Positions 35,639 to 43,092 of a stretch of 64,000 nucleotides of DNA are shown here, piece by piece (the stretch's first letter is position 1; each line of letters starts with the position of its first letter). The translations under genes were made by a program, and so were the position numbers. The DNA is from Bin55 sp965220235 (GTDB lineage: Bacteria; Pseudomonadota; Gammaproteobacteria; Pseudomonadales; Azotimanducaceae), in NCBI GenBank assembly GCA_965220235.1, contig OZ244815.1, positions 682,001 to 746,000 of the forward strand, read 5' to 3'. The notes beneath the pieces were generated by a model. It ran no database searches and had not been told where the DNA came from. It saw nothing but the letters and a program-made list of their open reading frames with translations.

Positions 35639-37501
35639 ATGATTCAACTGAACCACATTTGGTTCGGATTCGATGAAGAGTTCCTTTTTGAGGATCTCTC
35701 GTTCGTAATCCACACTGGCCATAGAGTTGGTGTCATCGGGCGAAATGGAATCGGAAAGTCGACGATTTTTAATTTGATTCGTCACGTTTACATTCCGAAT
35801 GAAGGCGAAGTCGTAGTGCCAGAGCGTTGGCGGATTGCGTGGTTGCGTCAAGACATGCCTGAGTCGGACCGACCCGCATTGAGTTTCGTGGTCGATGGAA
35901 ACCGTGAATTGCGCAAGGTTGAGAAGCAAATCCGAGACGCTGAAGCACGCGACGATATGCACGCGTACGCGGACTTGTTTGATACCTACGGCGCGCTTGG
36001 TGGATTTCAGGCGGAAGCGCAAGCAGGCATGATCCTAGCTGGTTTGGGATTCAGCGCGGACGAGTTCCATAAACCATACAGTGCATTTTCAGGCGGATGG
36101 AGAATCCGTCTCAATCTTGCGCAAACACTCAGTCAACCGTCGGAGTTGATGCTCCTAGACGAACCGACGAACCACCTTGATCTAGAGGCTACGGTCTGGT
36201 TGCAGAAGTGGCTTTCGCGATATCAAGGAACGATGTTATGTGTATCGCACGACCGCGAGTTCCTTGATCAAACTGTTGACGAGGTTCTCCATCTTGAACG
36301 CAAAAATGGTGTGATGTACCAAGGTGGCTATTCGTCATATGAACGACAAGCGGCCGAACGCCTTGAATACGAAGGCAAGGTGTTTGAACAGCAGGAAAAG
36401 GAACGAAAGCGCGTTCAAGCGTTCATCGACCGCTTTCGAACCTACTCGTCGAAAGCTAAGCAAGTTCAAAGTCGAGTAAAGATGCTCGAAAAAATGCGTG
36501 CGACAGCACCTCTTCGCGCTCTTTCCCCGTACAAATTCTCGATCGAAGCACCGGGAAAGATGGATCGACCCATGCTTTCAATCGATGACGCATCGCTCGG
36601 ATACGGCGAGCATGTCGTTCTAACCAACGTTACTGAACGAATATATCCAGGTGATCGAATCGCTTTATTAGGTTTAAATGGTGCCGGGAAGAGCACTTTC
36701 CTAAAGTCTCTGGCAGGTGAGTTGGATCTACTTGATGGTTCTCGTCAGAGTGGGATGCATACGACCATTGGTTATTTCGCGCAGCACCAACTAGAACTGC
36801 TCGATGAAACGATGTGTGCGTACGATCACGTGATCGCTGACGGATCTGAATTGACTCAACAAGCCCGTAATTTCCTTGGATATTGGGGTTTTCACGGCGA
36901 CGATATTTTTCGCCCTGTCTCGTCGTTTAGTGGTGGTGAAAAGGCTCGGCTGGTGCTCGCGCTCATTACGCGTCACAAGCCATCCCTGTTGGTGCTTGAT
37001 GAACCAACAAACCACCTTGACCTCGAAATGCGCGAAGCACTGACCTCGGCGTTAAACCAATACGAAGGTGCTGTGCTGATGGTCGCGCACGATCAACAAT
37101 TGCTAAGAGATTGTGCGGATGAATTCTGGTTGGTTCGGGATGGTGCAATCACACATTTCTTGGGTGATTTGGACGACTATGAAGCATTGGTCGCGCGTTC
37201 GGTTGAGGTCGACTCGCCGAAACGCCGATCCGTTAATCGCTCTCGGAAAGAACTTCGACGGGAGCGTGCAATCGAACGTGAGAGTCGTCGAGAAAACGAT
37301 CGTCGAAGAAACGAGCTCGAAGAATCAATTCACCAACTCCAACGGGAGTTGAATGAACTGTCAGATTTGTTGGCTGATTCCGAAGCTCTTGGAAAAATCG
37401 ACAACAGCGAGCTTCAAACAATCTTCGCGAAATATGGGCGAAGACGAAAGAAGCTCGAAGTTATGGAAGAAGAGTGGGTAGCTCTATCCTCGGACGCTTG
37501 A
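35639..37501 (+). CDS. yheS: ABC-F protein YheS
   Basis: A 620-residue cytosolic ABC-F protein with two ATPase domains and no membrane helices. Walker A motifs are GRNGIGKST and GLNGAGKST; signatures FSGGWRIRL and FSGGEKARL; both Walker B blocks read LDEPTNHLDL. The interdomain linker (about 235-300) is charged and coiled. The C-terminal 90 residues are a basic/acidic coiled coil (RKELRRERAIERE). The domain spacing and the linker match YheS. ABC-F proteins act on stalled ribosomes. Confidence 0.92.
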   Translation: MIQLNHIWFGFDEEFLFEDLSFVIHTGHRVGVIGRNGIGKSTIFNLIRHVYIPNEGEVVVPERWRIAWLRQDMPESDRPALSFVVDGNRELRKVEKQIRDAEARDDMHAYADLFDTYGALGGFQAEAQAGMILAGLGFSADEFHKPYSAFSGGWRIRLNLAQTLSQPSELMLLDEPTNHLDLEATVWLQKWLSRYQGTMLCVSHDREFLDQTVDEVLHLERKNGVMYQGGYSSYERQAAERLEYEGKVFEQQEKERKRVQAFIDRFRTYSSKAKQVQSRVKMLEKMRATAPLRALSPYKFSIEAPGKMDRPMLSIDDASLGYGEHVVLTNVTERIYPGDRIALLGLNGAGKSTFLKSLAGELDLLDGSRQSGMHTTIGYFAQHQLELLDETMCAYDHVIADGSELTQQARNFLGYWGFHGDDIFRPVSSFSGGEKARLVLALITRHKPSLLVLDEPTNHLDLEMREALTSALNQYEGAVLMVAHDQQLLRDCADEFWLVRDGAITHFLGDLDDYEALVARSVEVDSPKRRSVNRSRKELRRERAIERESRRENDRRRNELEESIHQLQRELNELSDLLADSEALGKIDNSELQTIFAKYGRRRKKLEVMEEEWVALSSDA

Positions 37502-37556
37502 ATAGAGGTGCAAATCTAAATCGCTTTTCTCCGCGCGGACGACAATTGGGCAAGAC

Positions 37557-38489
37557 CTACCAGATTCGTCTATCAGTTGGATTGTCTGATCGACGGGAGA
37601 AAATCCTGACTTCACGTTCAAGGCGCAAACCGTCGAGTGTTTCATCGATTGACAACTCGATCGTTTTACCGTCGCGTTGAACGGTAACCGAACCGTTGCC
37701 GTCCTTAAGTTGCTCATGTAGTTCGTCAGAATTTGTGATTTTTTGATCACCGACAGCGACGATCACGTCGCCAGCCTCAAGTGAACTTTCCTTTCCTGCT
37801 TTCAACACGAGTACACCGGATTCGACGCCGAAATAGCTACCTAAATCCGAATTTAGATCGGTGACCTGCACGTCACCGTCATTTGAACGCGATCGATCCC
37901 ATTCGATGCGAGGTAAACGATCGATCCACACTTCTGCACGATCACGATCGTTATTTCGGAAACTAAAACCGGGGCGGTCGTCACGTCCACCAAAATTACG
38001 TTCGATCCAGTCGAACATGCGCGGCGACTGCGTTTCGACCGTATATTGCAGTTCTTCGTCTCCTCGTTCCACCGATAAGATGACTTCCTCGCCAGGCTCG
38101 ATGGATTCGAGGTATTCAATCACCGTTGGTGTGGTGGCCGATTCACCAGTGAGGTCTTGTGCGTCGATGGCAATCAGCACATCGCCTTCTTGAACTCCGC
38201 TCTCTTGAGCGTTCGATTGACGGGTAAACCCAGCGACGACTAATCGTTGATCGTTACCTTCCGTGAGGAAGATTCCGAGTGAAGCACGATCTCGGGTACC
38301 GAACGAGTCCATGCCGCGAAAAGATGGTAAGCCGTCTTCATGCAATCTCTCTTTGAGTGCTTCGATTTCCTCCATGCTTTTTCGGAGTTCGTCGCGAATC
38401 TCGTCAACCGCGCTTTCCCACTCCTCTTGGGCCGCGGAAATCGAGAACGCAAGAAGAGTTGAACACACGATTAGGGCAGCTTTGCGCAT
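37557..38489 (-). CDS. Periplasmic protein with two PDZ domains
   Basis: A 310-residue exported protein. Signal peptide at 1-20 (AALIVCSTLLAFSISA), a coiled segment to about 50 (VDEIRDELRKSMEEIEALKERLHE), a first PDZ domain at about 60-155 (LVVAGFTRQSNAQESGVQEGDVLIAI) and a second at about 210-290 (GVLVLKAGKESSLEAGDVIVAV). No protease His-Asp-Ser triad is present, so it is not a DegP-type enzyme but a probable adaptor. It converges on yheS. Confidence 0.8.
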   Translation of the reverse strand: MRKAALIVCSTLLAFSISAAQEEWESAVDEIRDELRKSMEEIEALKERLHEDGLPSFRGMDSFGTRDRASLGIFLTEGNDQRLVVAGFTRQSNAQESGVQEGDVLIAIDAQDLTGESATTPTVIEYLESIEPGEEVILSVERGDEELQYTVETQSPRMFDWIERNFGGRDDRPGFSFRNNDRDRAEVWIDRLPRIEWDRSRSNDGDVQVTDLNSDLGSYFGVESGVLVLKAGKESSLEAGDVIVAVGDQKITNSDELHEQLKDGNGSVTVQRDGKTIELSIDETLDGLRLEREVRIFSRRSDNPTDRRIW

Positions 38490-38592
38490 TTTTTTACTCG
38501 ATTGAACTGATAGTGACGCCGCACGAATATCAAAGTACGTTGCGTCAGAAAGTTAAACAGTTAATAAATAAGTAAGTTCAATTCGAGCAAGA

Positions 38593-38626
38593 CGTTTATA
38601 CGCCACCTATGGATGGCGTATAAACG
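38593..38626. repeat. Strong 13-bp hairpin between two minus-strand genes
   Basis: CGTTTATACGCCA (38593-38605) is perfectly complementary to TGGCGTATAAACG (38614-38626) with an 8-base loop. It lies after the LLM oxidoreductase stop and before the PDZ gene start. Neither strand has a T run after the stem, so it is not a typical intrinsic terminator; it may be an RNA processing or protein-binding site. Confidence 0.6.
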
Positions 38627-38671
38627 CTGTTAATGTAGCTGTACAACCGCTAACGTACGGTCACAAACCGC

Positions 38672-39952
38672 TTAACCAGCGGCTTGCTGTTGAGGCTCCT
38701 CGTAGATTGACTCTTCTTTCGCCGACTCTTCGCTCACTTTGCGTCCAAGTGACACGAATGTCGGAATCTCGTCATCGTTGAGGTCACGCATCGCGATCTT
38801 ACGTTCCATGGCTTGTTCGAGATACGGCGCCAGCTCTTCCATTTTCTTTCGCTCACGCTCTTCTGCACGATCTTTGAATTCTGGCATCACCTCTGTCGCG
38901 AAGATTTCCAATGACTCACAGATGTGCTCGTGCTTATTTCGACCGGCTTGCTGAATAAACGTGACTTGATCGACGTTGCATTTCTCGAATTTCAGCAAGT
39001 GCTCGCGTAGATCGTCAGGTGTACCTATGCCACCTTGACTACCCACTAGCGATTCGGTGATGTCAAGCGTTTCGATCTTTGTCATCCGCGTTGCTTCAAA
39101 CTGTTTCCATAGGTCAGTTCGTCCGGGCTTGTGTTCACCAAATGCATACAAGCTACCGAGTGCAAATCCGAAAAACTCAAAACCGTTCAATCCGCGCTTG
39201 ATCGCCGTTTCGCGGTCATGATGACAGGAGAAGCTCGAGACCATACAGATGTTCGGATTGATCGCATGACCAATTGGGACACATTCTTCCGATTTGATGA
39301 TGCTGTAGTACTCTTCGACCCATTCCGTTGCTTCCGCCGGATCAACGAAAGCAAACGTCAGTGCTCCGATCCCTAGCCGCGCTGCCATACGGATAGTCTC
39401 CCGTTGCGAGCATGCAACCCAGAGTGGGGGATGAGGTCGCTGCACCGGCTTTGGCACGATATTGCGACAAGGCATTTCGAAGAACTGCCCTTTGTAACCG
39501 GGGTAAGGATCCATCGCGAGCATGTTGGCAATCTGCTCGACAGATTCCATAAAGATCTTCCGCTTCATGTGAACTGGAATTTGGAATCCACCGAGCTCCA
39601 ACTCAGCAGACGACTCTCCCGTACCAAAATCGACACGGCCATTCGAAACTAGGTCAAGTGTTGCGATCACTTCGGCTGTTCGTGCTGGATGGTTGTATTG
39701 GGGTATCACTTGTCGGATACCGTGACCCAGGCGAATGTTCTTCGTACGTTGCGAACACGCTGCTAAGAAGACTTCCGGTGCGGACGAATGACTGTATTCT
39801 TCAAGGAAGTGGTGCTCTACCTCCCAAGCGTAATCAATGCCTAGTCGGTCAGCGACTTCAACTTGCTCGAGGGCGTCATTGAATAACTTTTGTTCGTCAC
39901 CGTCGTTCCAAGGTCTTGGCAATTGGTGCTCGTAGAAGATGCCAAATTTCAC
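38672..39952 (-). CDS. LLM class flavin-dependent oxidoreductase
   Basis: A 426-residue luciferase-like monooxygenase/reductase. MKFGIFYEHQLPRPW at the start, YAWEVEHHFLEEYSHSSAPEVFLAA, GHGIRQVIPQYNHPARTAE and RVDFGTGESS are family blocks that shape the FMN/F420 pocket. Members oxidise many small substrates with FMNH2 or F420; neither cofactor nor substrate is clear. The C-terminus (about 350-426) is longer than usual and highly charged (RAEERERKKMEELA). GTG start. Confidence 0.85.
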   Translation of the reverse strand: MKFGIFYEHQLPRPWNDGDEQKLFNDALEQVEVADRLGIDYAWEVEHHFLEEYSHSSAPEVFLAACSQRTKNIRLGHGIRQVIPQYNHPARTAEVIATLDLVSNGRVDFGTGESSAELELGGFQIPVHMKRKIFMESVEQIANMLAMDPYPGYKGQFFEMPCRNIVPKPVQRPHPPLWVACSQRETIRMAARLGIGALTFAFVDPAEATEWVEEYYSIIKSEECVPIGHAINPNICMVSSFSCHHDRETAIKRGLNGFEFFGFALGSLYAFGEHKPGRTDLWKQFEATRMTKIETLDITESLVGSQGGIGTPDDLREHLLKFEKCNVDQVTFIQQAGRNKHEHICESLEIFATEVMPEFKDRAEERERKKMEELAPYLEQAMERKIAMRDLNDDEIPTFVSLGRKVSEESAKEESIYEEPQQQAAG

Positions 39953-40079
39953 GCGGCTTTTCTCATCTGAAATTGGACAAGCGATTTTAGCGAATTCGTT
40001 ATCCGCGATAGAACCAATCGGAACCGGCTTTCAACACCAGTGCGTTGAACTTGAGATGACCGAAGTTTCAAATGGCTAG

Positions 40080-40715
40080 CTAATCTCTCTGCTCAACGTG
40101 AGATTCGTCACAATCGGTTGTGGAAGGATCATTTTCTTCGACTTTTCCATTTGATTCCGAATGCCGATCTAAGGCTCGCCTGATCGTACCGACTGATACG
40201 TTAAACGTTCGAGCAATCTCCCGCATGCTGTCTCCGTGCTTACGCATGTGCCGGATCAATGTTTCCTGCTTTTCATTAAGACTTCGCGGTCGACCGCCAA
40301 CACGACCTCGAGCTCTCGCCGACTTCAATCCTTCCGAGGTTCGCTCGCGAATTCGATCACGCTCATACTCCGCCAACACACCCATGATGTGAAAGCTCAG
40401 TTTTCCATTTCGGGTCGTGGTATCGAACGGCTCCTTGAGTGATCGTAGTTGGACCCCAAGCTTCCCCAAGCGGTCGACCAAGTTCAGCAAGTCCATCAAC
40501 GAACGCGACAAGCGGTCCAGTTGTGTGACCACCACGACGTCTCCTTTACGCACGTGTTCCAATAGCCTTCCCAGGTCTGTTCGATTACGTGTGTCTTTTC
40601 CCGATGCATGGTCGACAAAGAGCTTCTCGCAGCCAGCTTCCTCGAGCTGGTCCAACTGAGATTGAGGATTTTGATCGCGTGTGCTAACCCGTGCGTATCC
40701 GATTACTTGATTCAT
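40080..40715 (-). CDS. Serine resolvase (Tn3-type recombinase)
   Basis: About 211 residues of a small serine recombinase. IGYARVSTRDQNPQSQLDQL carries the nucleophile Ser; LDRLSRSLMDLL and the long E helix (GVLAEYERDRIRERTSEGLKSARARG) follow; a C-terminal helix-turn-helix (SMREIARTFNVSVGTIRRALDRH) binds DNA. The ATG at 40715 is preferred to the frame start at 40772. No cognate transposase of the Tn3 class is present, so it is a solo resolvase, as on plasmids, islands or transposon remnants. It faces an AT-rich block with candidate binding sites. Confidence 0.9.
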   Translation of the reverse strand: MNQVIGYARVSTRDQNPQSQLDQLEEAGCEKLFVDHASGKDTRNRTDLGRLLEHVRKGDVVVVTQLDRLSRSLMDLLNLVDRLGKLGVQLRSLKEPFDTTTRNGKLSFHIMGVLAEYERDRIRERTSEGLKSARARGRVGGRPRSLNEKQETLIRHMRKHGDSMREIARTFNVSVGTIRRALDRHSESNGKVEENDPSTTDCDESHVEQRD

Positions 40716-40843
40716 GTGTTCAGTAAACCTACCTTGAGTTTTGGAGTGTTTCAACCCTGTTTTTAGGAACATTGTGCCGTGTTACCCAGGAACGCGCTCT
40801 TAAGCGGTTCCTAGAGGGTGACTTGCAATGCGTTTGTCATTTC

Positions 40844-40889
40844 GTACAATAACGATGATTATTAGTACAGTAATAACGCGATAATAATA
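40844..40889. repeat. Candidate resolvase binding (res-like) site
   Basis: GTACAATAA (40844-40852) and TTATTAGTAC (40859-40868) form an imperfect inverted repeat of about 25 bp, the size of one resolvase subsite. A second AT-rich, weaker inverted stretch starting GTAATAACG follows directly. The location just upstream of the divergently placed resolvase gene fits a res site, but subsite spacing was not proved. Confidence 0.35.
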
Positions 40890-41301
40890 CGTATACTGGT
40901 ATAAAAACTAGCATTTCGATCACATAAATTTCACACTTCCCGTAGACAAAAACGATAGAAAGTAGCAAAATCTTCTAATTCAGTTTTTAGCATAGTTTTC
41001 GCAACTTTTCATGTTGCATCACTCGTTTTACCTCTAGTCCTTTACCCAGCGCACGATCCAGCGGGGTCCACGCGACGCTCGCTCTCGTAAACCCCTCCAG
41101 TGTTTCAAAACCATCGTTTTTATCAGACGTGGGTCATCGGAATGACGAGTTGGGTGCTTTGGCTCTCCTCTCTATTTCTCGAAGTTGATGGAACGTCGTT
41201 CGGGAGCTTCCCTCTGTCGAACGAAGGTCCAGTCAGCCCTTGCCCGTCTGATGCGATCTGTTGTTACCCCTCCTCGTTGAGTCAGGGCAGCGGATCGTCG
41301 T

Positions 41302-41319
41302 AAACGATCGTTTTAAACG
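41302..41319. promoter_or_regulatory. Overlapping palindromes upstream of the Cys-rich protein gene
   Basis: AAACGATCGTTT (41302-41313) is a perfect 12-bp palindrome; TCGTTT-T-AAACGA (41307-41319) is a second one overlapping it. They lie 15 to 33 nt before the ATG at 41335, a position fit for an operator near a promoter. No regulator gene is adjacent apart from the resolvase. Confidence 0.35.
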
Positions 41320-41334
41320 AAAAGGATTCGAATC

Positions 41335-41916
41335 ATGTTACAAGCTGCTCATACAATTCTTCTATCTGGTTTTCGGGTGCTACTAGTGCTGGCAGTGTTA
41401 GGCGTCACAGCCTCTTCTGCTTTGGGCAAGGATGTTAAATGCGATGGCACTGAAGATCAATGTGTCAAAGGAAAAAAACCAGACCCTAATCATCAGCCCT
41501 ACGAGTTTTGTATGGCGCTGAACGGTGACCATGAGCACTGCGCCCAGATTACTGGCTATTCAGGTGATGGGAGCAGTGAAGGCGGAGGCATCAATCACGG
41601 AAGCCCCACTATGGATCCAATAGAGCAACAAAGACAAGTATGCCAAGCACAGGTAGACGAAATAATGGCAAGACAACGTGATGTAGGAGTGACACCTAGA
41701 TTTCCTACTCGACACTACGCAGGTTGCATGAAAGGTGCAATCTCGCAACAGTTTTTTAAAGAAATGTGGTGTGAAGTTGCACCGGATTGGACAAAGGAAG
41801 TTATTGCATCTGGCGGATGTGCAGCTTACTATGTGGGTAAAAAGGGCTCACGTAGAGTGAAGGCAATCAAAACCGCCGCGTGTACAACCGTCATGCTTAT
41901 GGTGGGTGAGTGTTAG
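41335..41916 (+). CDS. Cys-rich exported protein of unknown function
   Basis: A 193-residue protein with a signal peptide (VLLVLAVLGVTASSALG, cleavage near 31). The mature part has ten cysteines, an even number suggesting disulfides, a glycine/serine linker (SGDGSSEGGGINHGS) near residue 80 and a basic C-terminal stretch (GKKGSRRVKAIKTA). AAAGGA stands about 12 bases before the ATG. No family is recognised. The stop overlaps the start of the small membrane protein gene, so the two form one unit. Codon use and composition are more AT-rich than in the flanking chromosome. Confidence 0.75.
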   Translation: MLQAAHTILLSGFRVLLVLAVLGVTASSALGKDVKCDGTEDQCVKGKKPDPNHQPYEFCMALNGDHEHCAQITGYSGDGSSEGGGINHGSPTMDPIEQQRQVCQAQVDEIMARQRDVGVTPRFPTRHYAGCMKGAISQQFFKEMWCEVAPDWTKEVIASGGCAAYYVGKKGSRRVKAIKTAACTTVMLMVGEC

Positions 41917-42188
41917 TGGAGAAAGTAAAGGGCTTTGTAAAAGGCTTTGACGGTTTAGATTTCGTCATCCTATTCGCTGGTTTTTATTTCATCTGGAAGT
42001 ACATTGCTACAAATGAATACCTTGAAGCAATATGTATGACAGGTTTAATGCTCCTACTTCTATATGCTTGCGGTGTATTCAAAGTCTGGCGAAAAAAAAC
42101 GTCCTCTCAGGCACAAGACGCACAAGAAATCTCAGATACCAGCCTGAAGGCTGATTCGCCATGCGAGAGGAATGCAAACTCTCTATAA
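41910..42188 (+). CDS. Small two-helix membrane protein
   Basis: A 92-residue protein with helices at about 17-34 (FVILFAGFYFIWKYIA) and 39-58 (AICMTGLMLLLLYACGVF), then a polar tail. It starts at GTG 41910 or 41916, inside or at the end of the preceding Cys-rich protein gene. Both genes are followed by a strong terminator. No family is recognised; a membrane partner or exporter-like protector for the exported protein is a speculation based only on coupling. Confidence 0.65.
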   Translation: MLVEKVKGFVKGFDGLDFVILFAGFYFIWKYIATNEYLEAICMTGLMLLLLYACGVFKVWRKKTSSQAQDAQEISDTSLKADSPCERNANSL

Positions 42189-42260
42189 GAGGCACAACGC
42201 TCACCGTCACTCGCATCTGGACCGCCGCATATTTCTCGGCAACGTTCATAGTACATAACA

Positions 42261-42298
42261 AAAAACCACCGTGCTGATTTTTCAGTACGGTGGTTTTT
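42261..42298. terminator. Strong bidirectional intrinsic terminator
   Basis: A 17-bp stem with a single G-U pair: AAAAACCACCGTGCTGA (42261-42277) against TCAGTACGGTGGTTTTT (42282-42298), with a 4-base loop. The A run and T run make it work in either direction. It closes the two-gene unit ending at 42188. Confidence 0.85.
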
Positions 42299-42829
42299 CT
42301 CCCTTTGAGCATCTTTTTATCTCTGTTCTTAGTCTCGCTAGTGTCGATACATTCGTCAATTCTGGGAGAAGGATCTGGTGAGCATCCTTCAATCCAGCCA
42401 CCTGTGGTTGAAGCATCAAAACCTCCGACGCAACCACCGACAGGAAATGAGAGGAAATGTAGGAACGGCACGTGACTTGTCGTTCCAAATAGTGTAGGGT
42501 CTGAGGACGCAACTCCATCGTGCTTAAGGTCTGTCCGCGACCCCAACTTTGACTGGTTTGCACGCGGCTTGTCGGTTGGCGAAATGATGGATGGCTTTCA
42601 AGGACCTAGTGATATCGGCCCTGCTGTAGGAGCTGAACCTCTCTCGATTAATGTCCTATTTGACCCTAATGCTCCGGTTGATGGTGTTTTGGATTTTGAT
42701 CCAGACGCACCACTTTCACCCTTCGGTCCGTGTATGAACAATCAGGGGCAAACGATTACCTGTCCCCCATTGCCTGAACTGGAGCCGGAACCACATCCTA
42801 ATCCAGAGCCTGAAAGTGGCGAGGGTTAG
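42290..42829 (+). pseudogene. Secreted-type protein reading frame broken by one TGA
   Basis: One frame stays open from just after a stop at 42275-42277 to 42829 except for a TGA at 42473-42475. The first part begins with a strongly hydrophobic segment (LSIFLSLFLVSLVSIHSS) and a Pro-rich region; the second part (from LVVPNSVGSED) is acidic and ends in a Pro/Glu repeat (PELEPEPHPNPEPESGEG). Together they would form about 180 residues of an exported, low-complexity protein. Starts available are GTG 42290 (inside the terminator) and TTG 42305; neither has a ribosome site. If only the second part is translated, the ATG at 42584 would give about 81 residues. A nonsense-mutated gene is the simplest reading. 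Confidence 0.4.
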
Positions 42830-43092
42830 TAGAGTTCGGTGCATCATCTGTCATAGCGTTCGTAATTGATTTACCTCGATCGCGTCGACGAATTTGAACC
42901 TCGCTTTCCGAAAAAATCTGAGCTTAGACCGCCTTATTAGCTAATAACCCGACTTCAAGTAGAACCTATTCGACTTTAATAAAAAAGGGTGTCGTAGCGG
43001 CTATGGGTTTGTTTTTGACCGATCGTAGCGTCATGGGGAGCAAACTCAAGAATCGAAACTCAATCGGGATTACGGTTCGTGACCTACAAATC
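42830..43092. other. Intergenic region before the IS256 element
   Basis: About 260 nt with no supported gene. A short frame from ATG 43003 (MGLFLTDRSVMGSK) runs into the insertion sequence; after removing the element it ends nine bases past the insertion point, giving only 33 codons, so it is not claimed as a gene. The last ten bases (CCTACAAATC, 43083-43092) are the left copy of the target duplication. Confidence 0.5.

Larger units (their letters stand above)
40716..41334. other. Atypical AT-rich intergenic block at the accessory region edge
   Basis: About 620 nt between the resolvase and the Cys-rich exported protein. Roughly 40840-41030 is clearly AT-rich compared with the surrounding genome. 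It holds palindromes near 40844-40893 and a hairpin GGAAC-(G)-CGCT/AGCG-GTTCC at 40789-40811. No convincing gene was seen; a GTG-started frame of 67 codons at 41100-41303 has no ribosome site or family. Confidence 0.5.

Noticed and set aside
37557..38489. DegP-like protease
   Set aside because: Two PDZ domains are visible but no His-Asp-Ser triad or GNSGG-type motif.
41100..41303. 67-codon GTG-started frame in the AT-rich leader
   Set aside because: No ribosome site, no family and atypical composition; more likely non-coding leader DNA.
42079..42546. 155-codon minus-strand frame across the terminator
   Set aside because: It runs antisense through a 17-bp bidirectional terminator and the Pro-rich plus-strand frame, with no ribosome site or family; it looks like a shadow.
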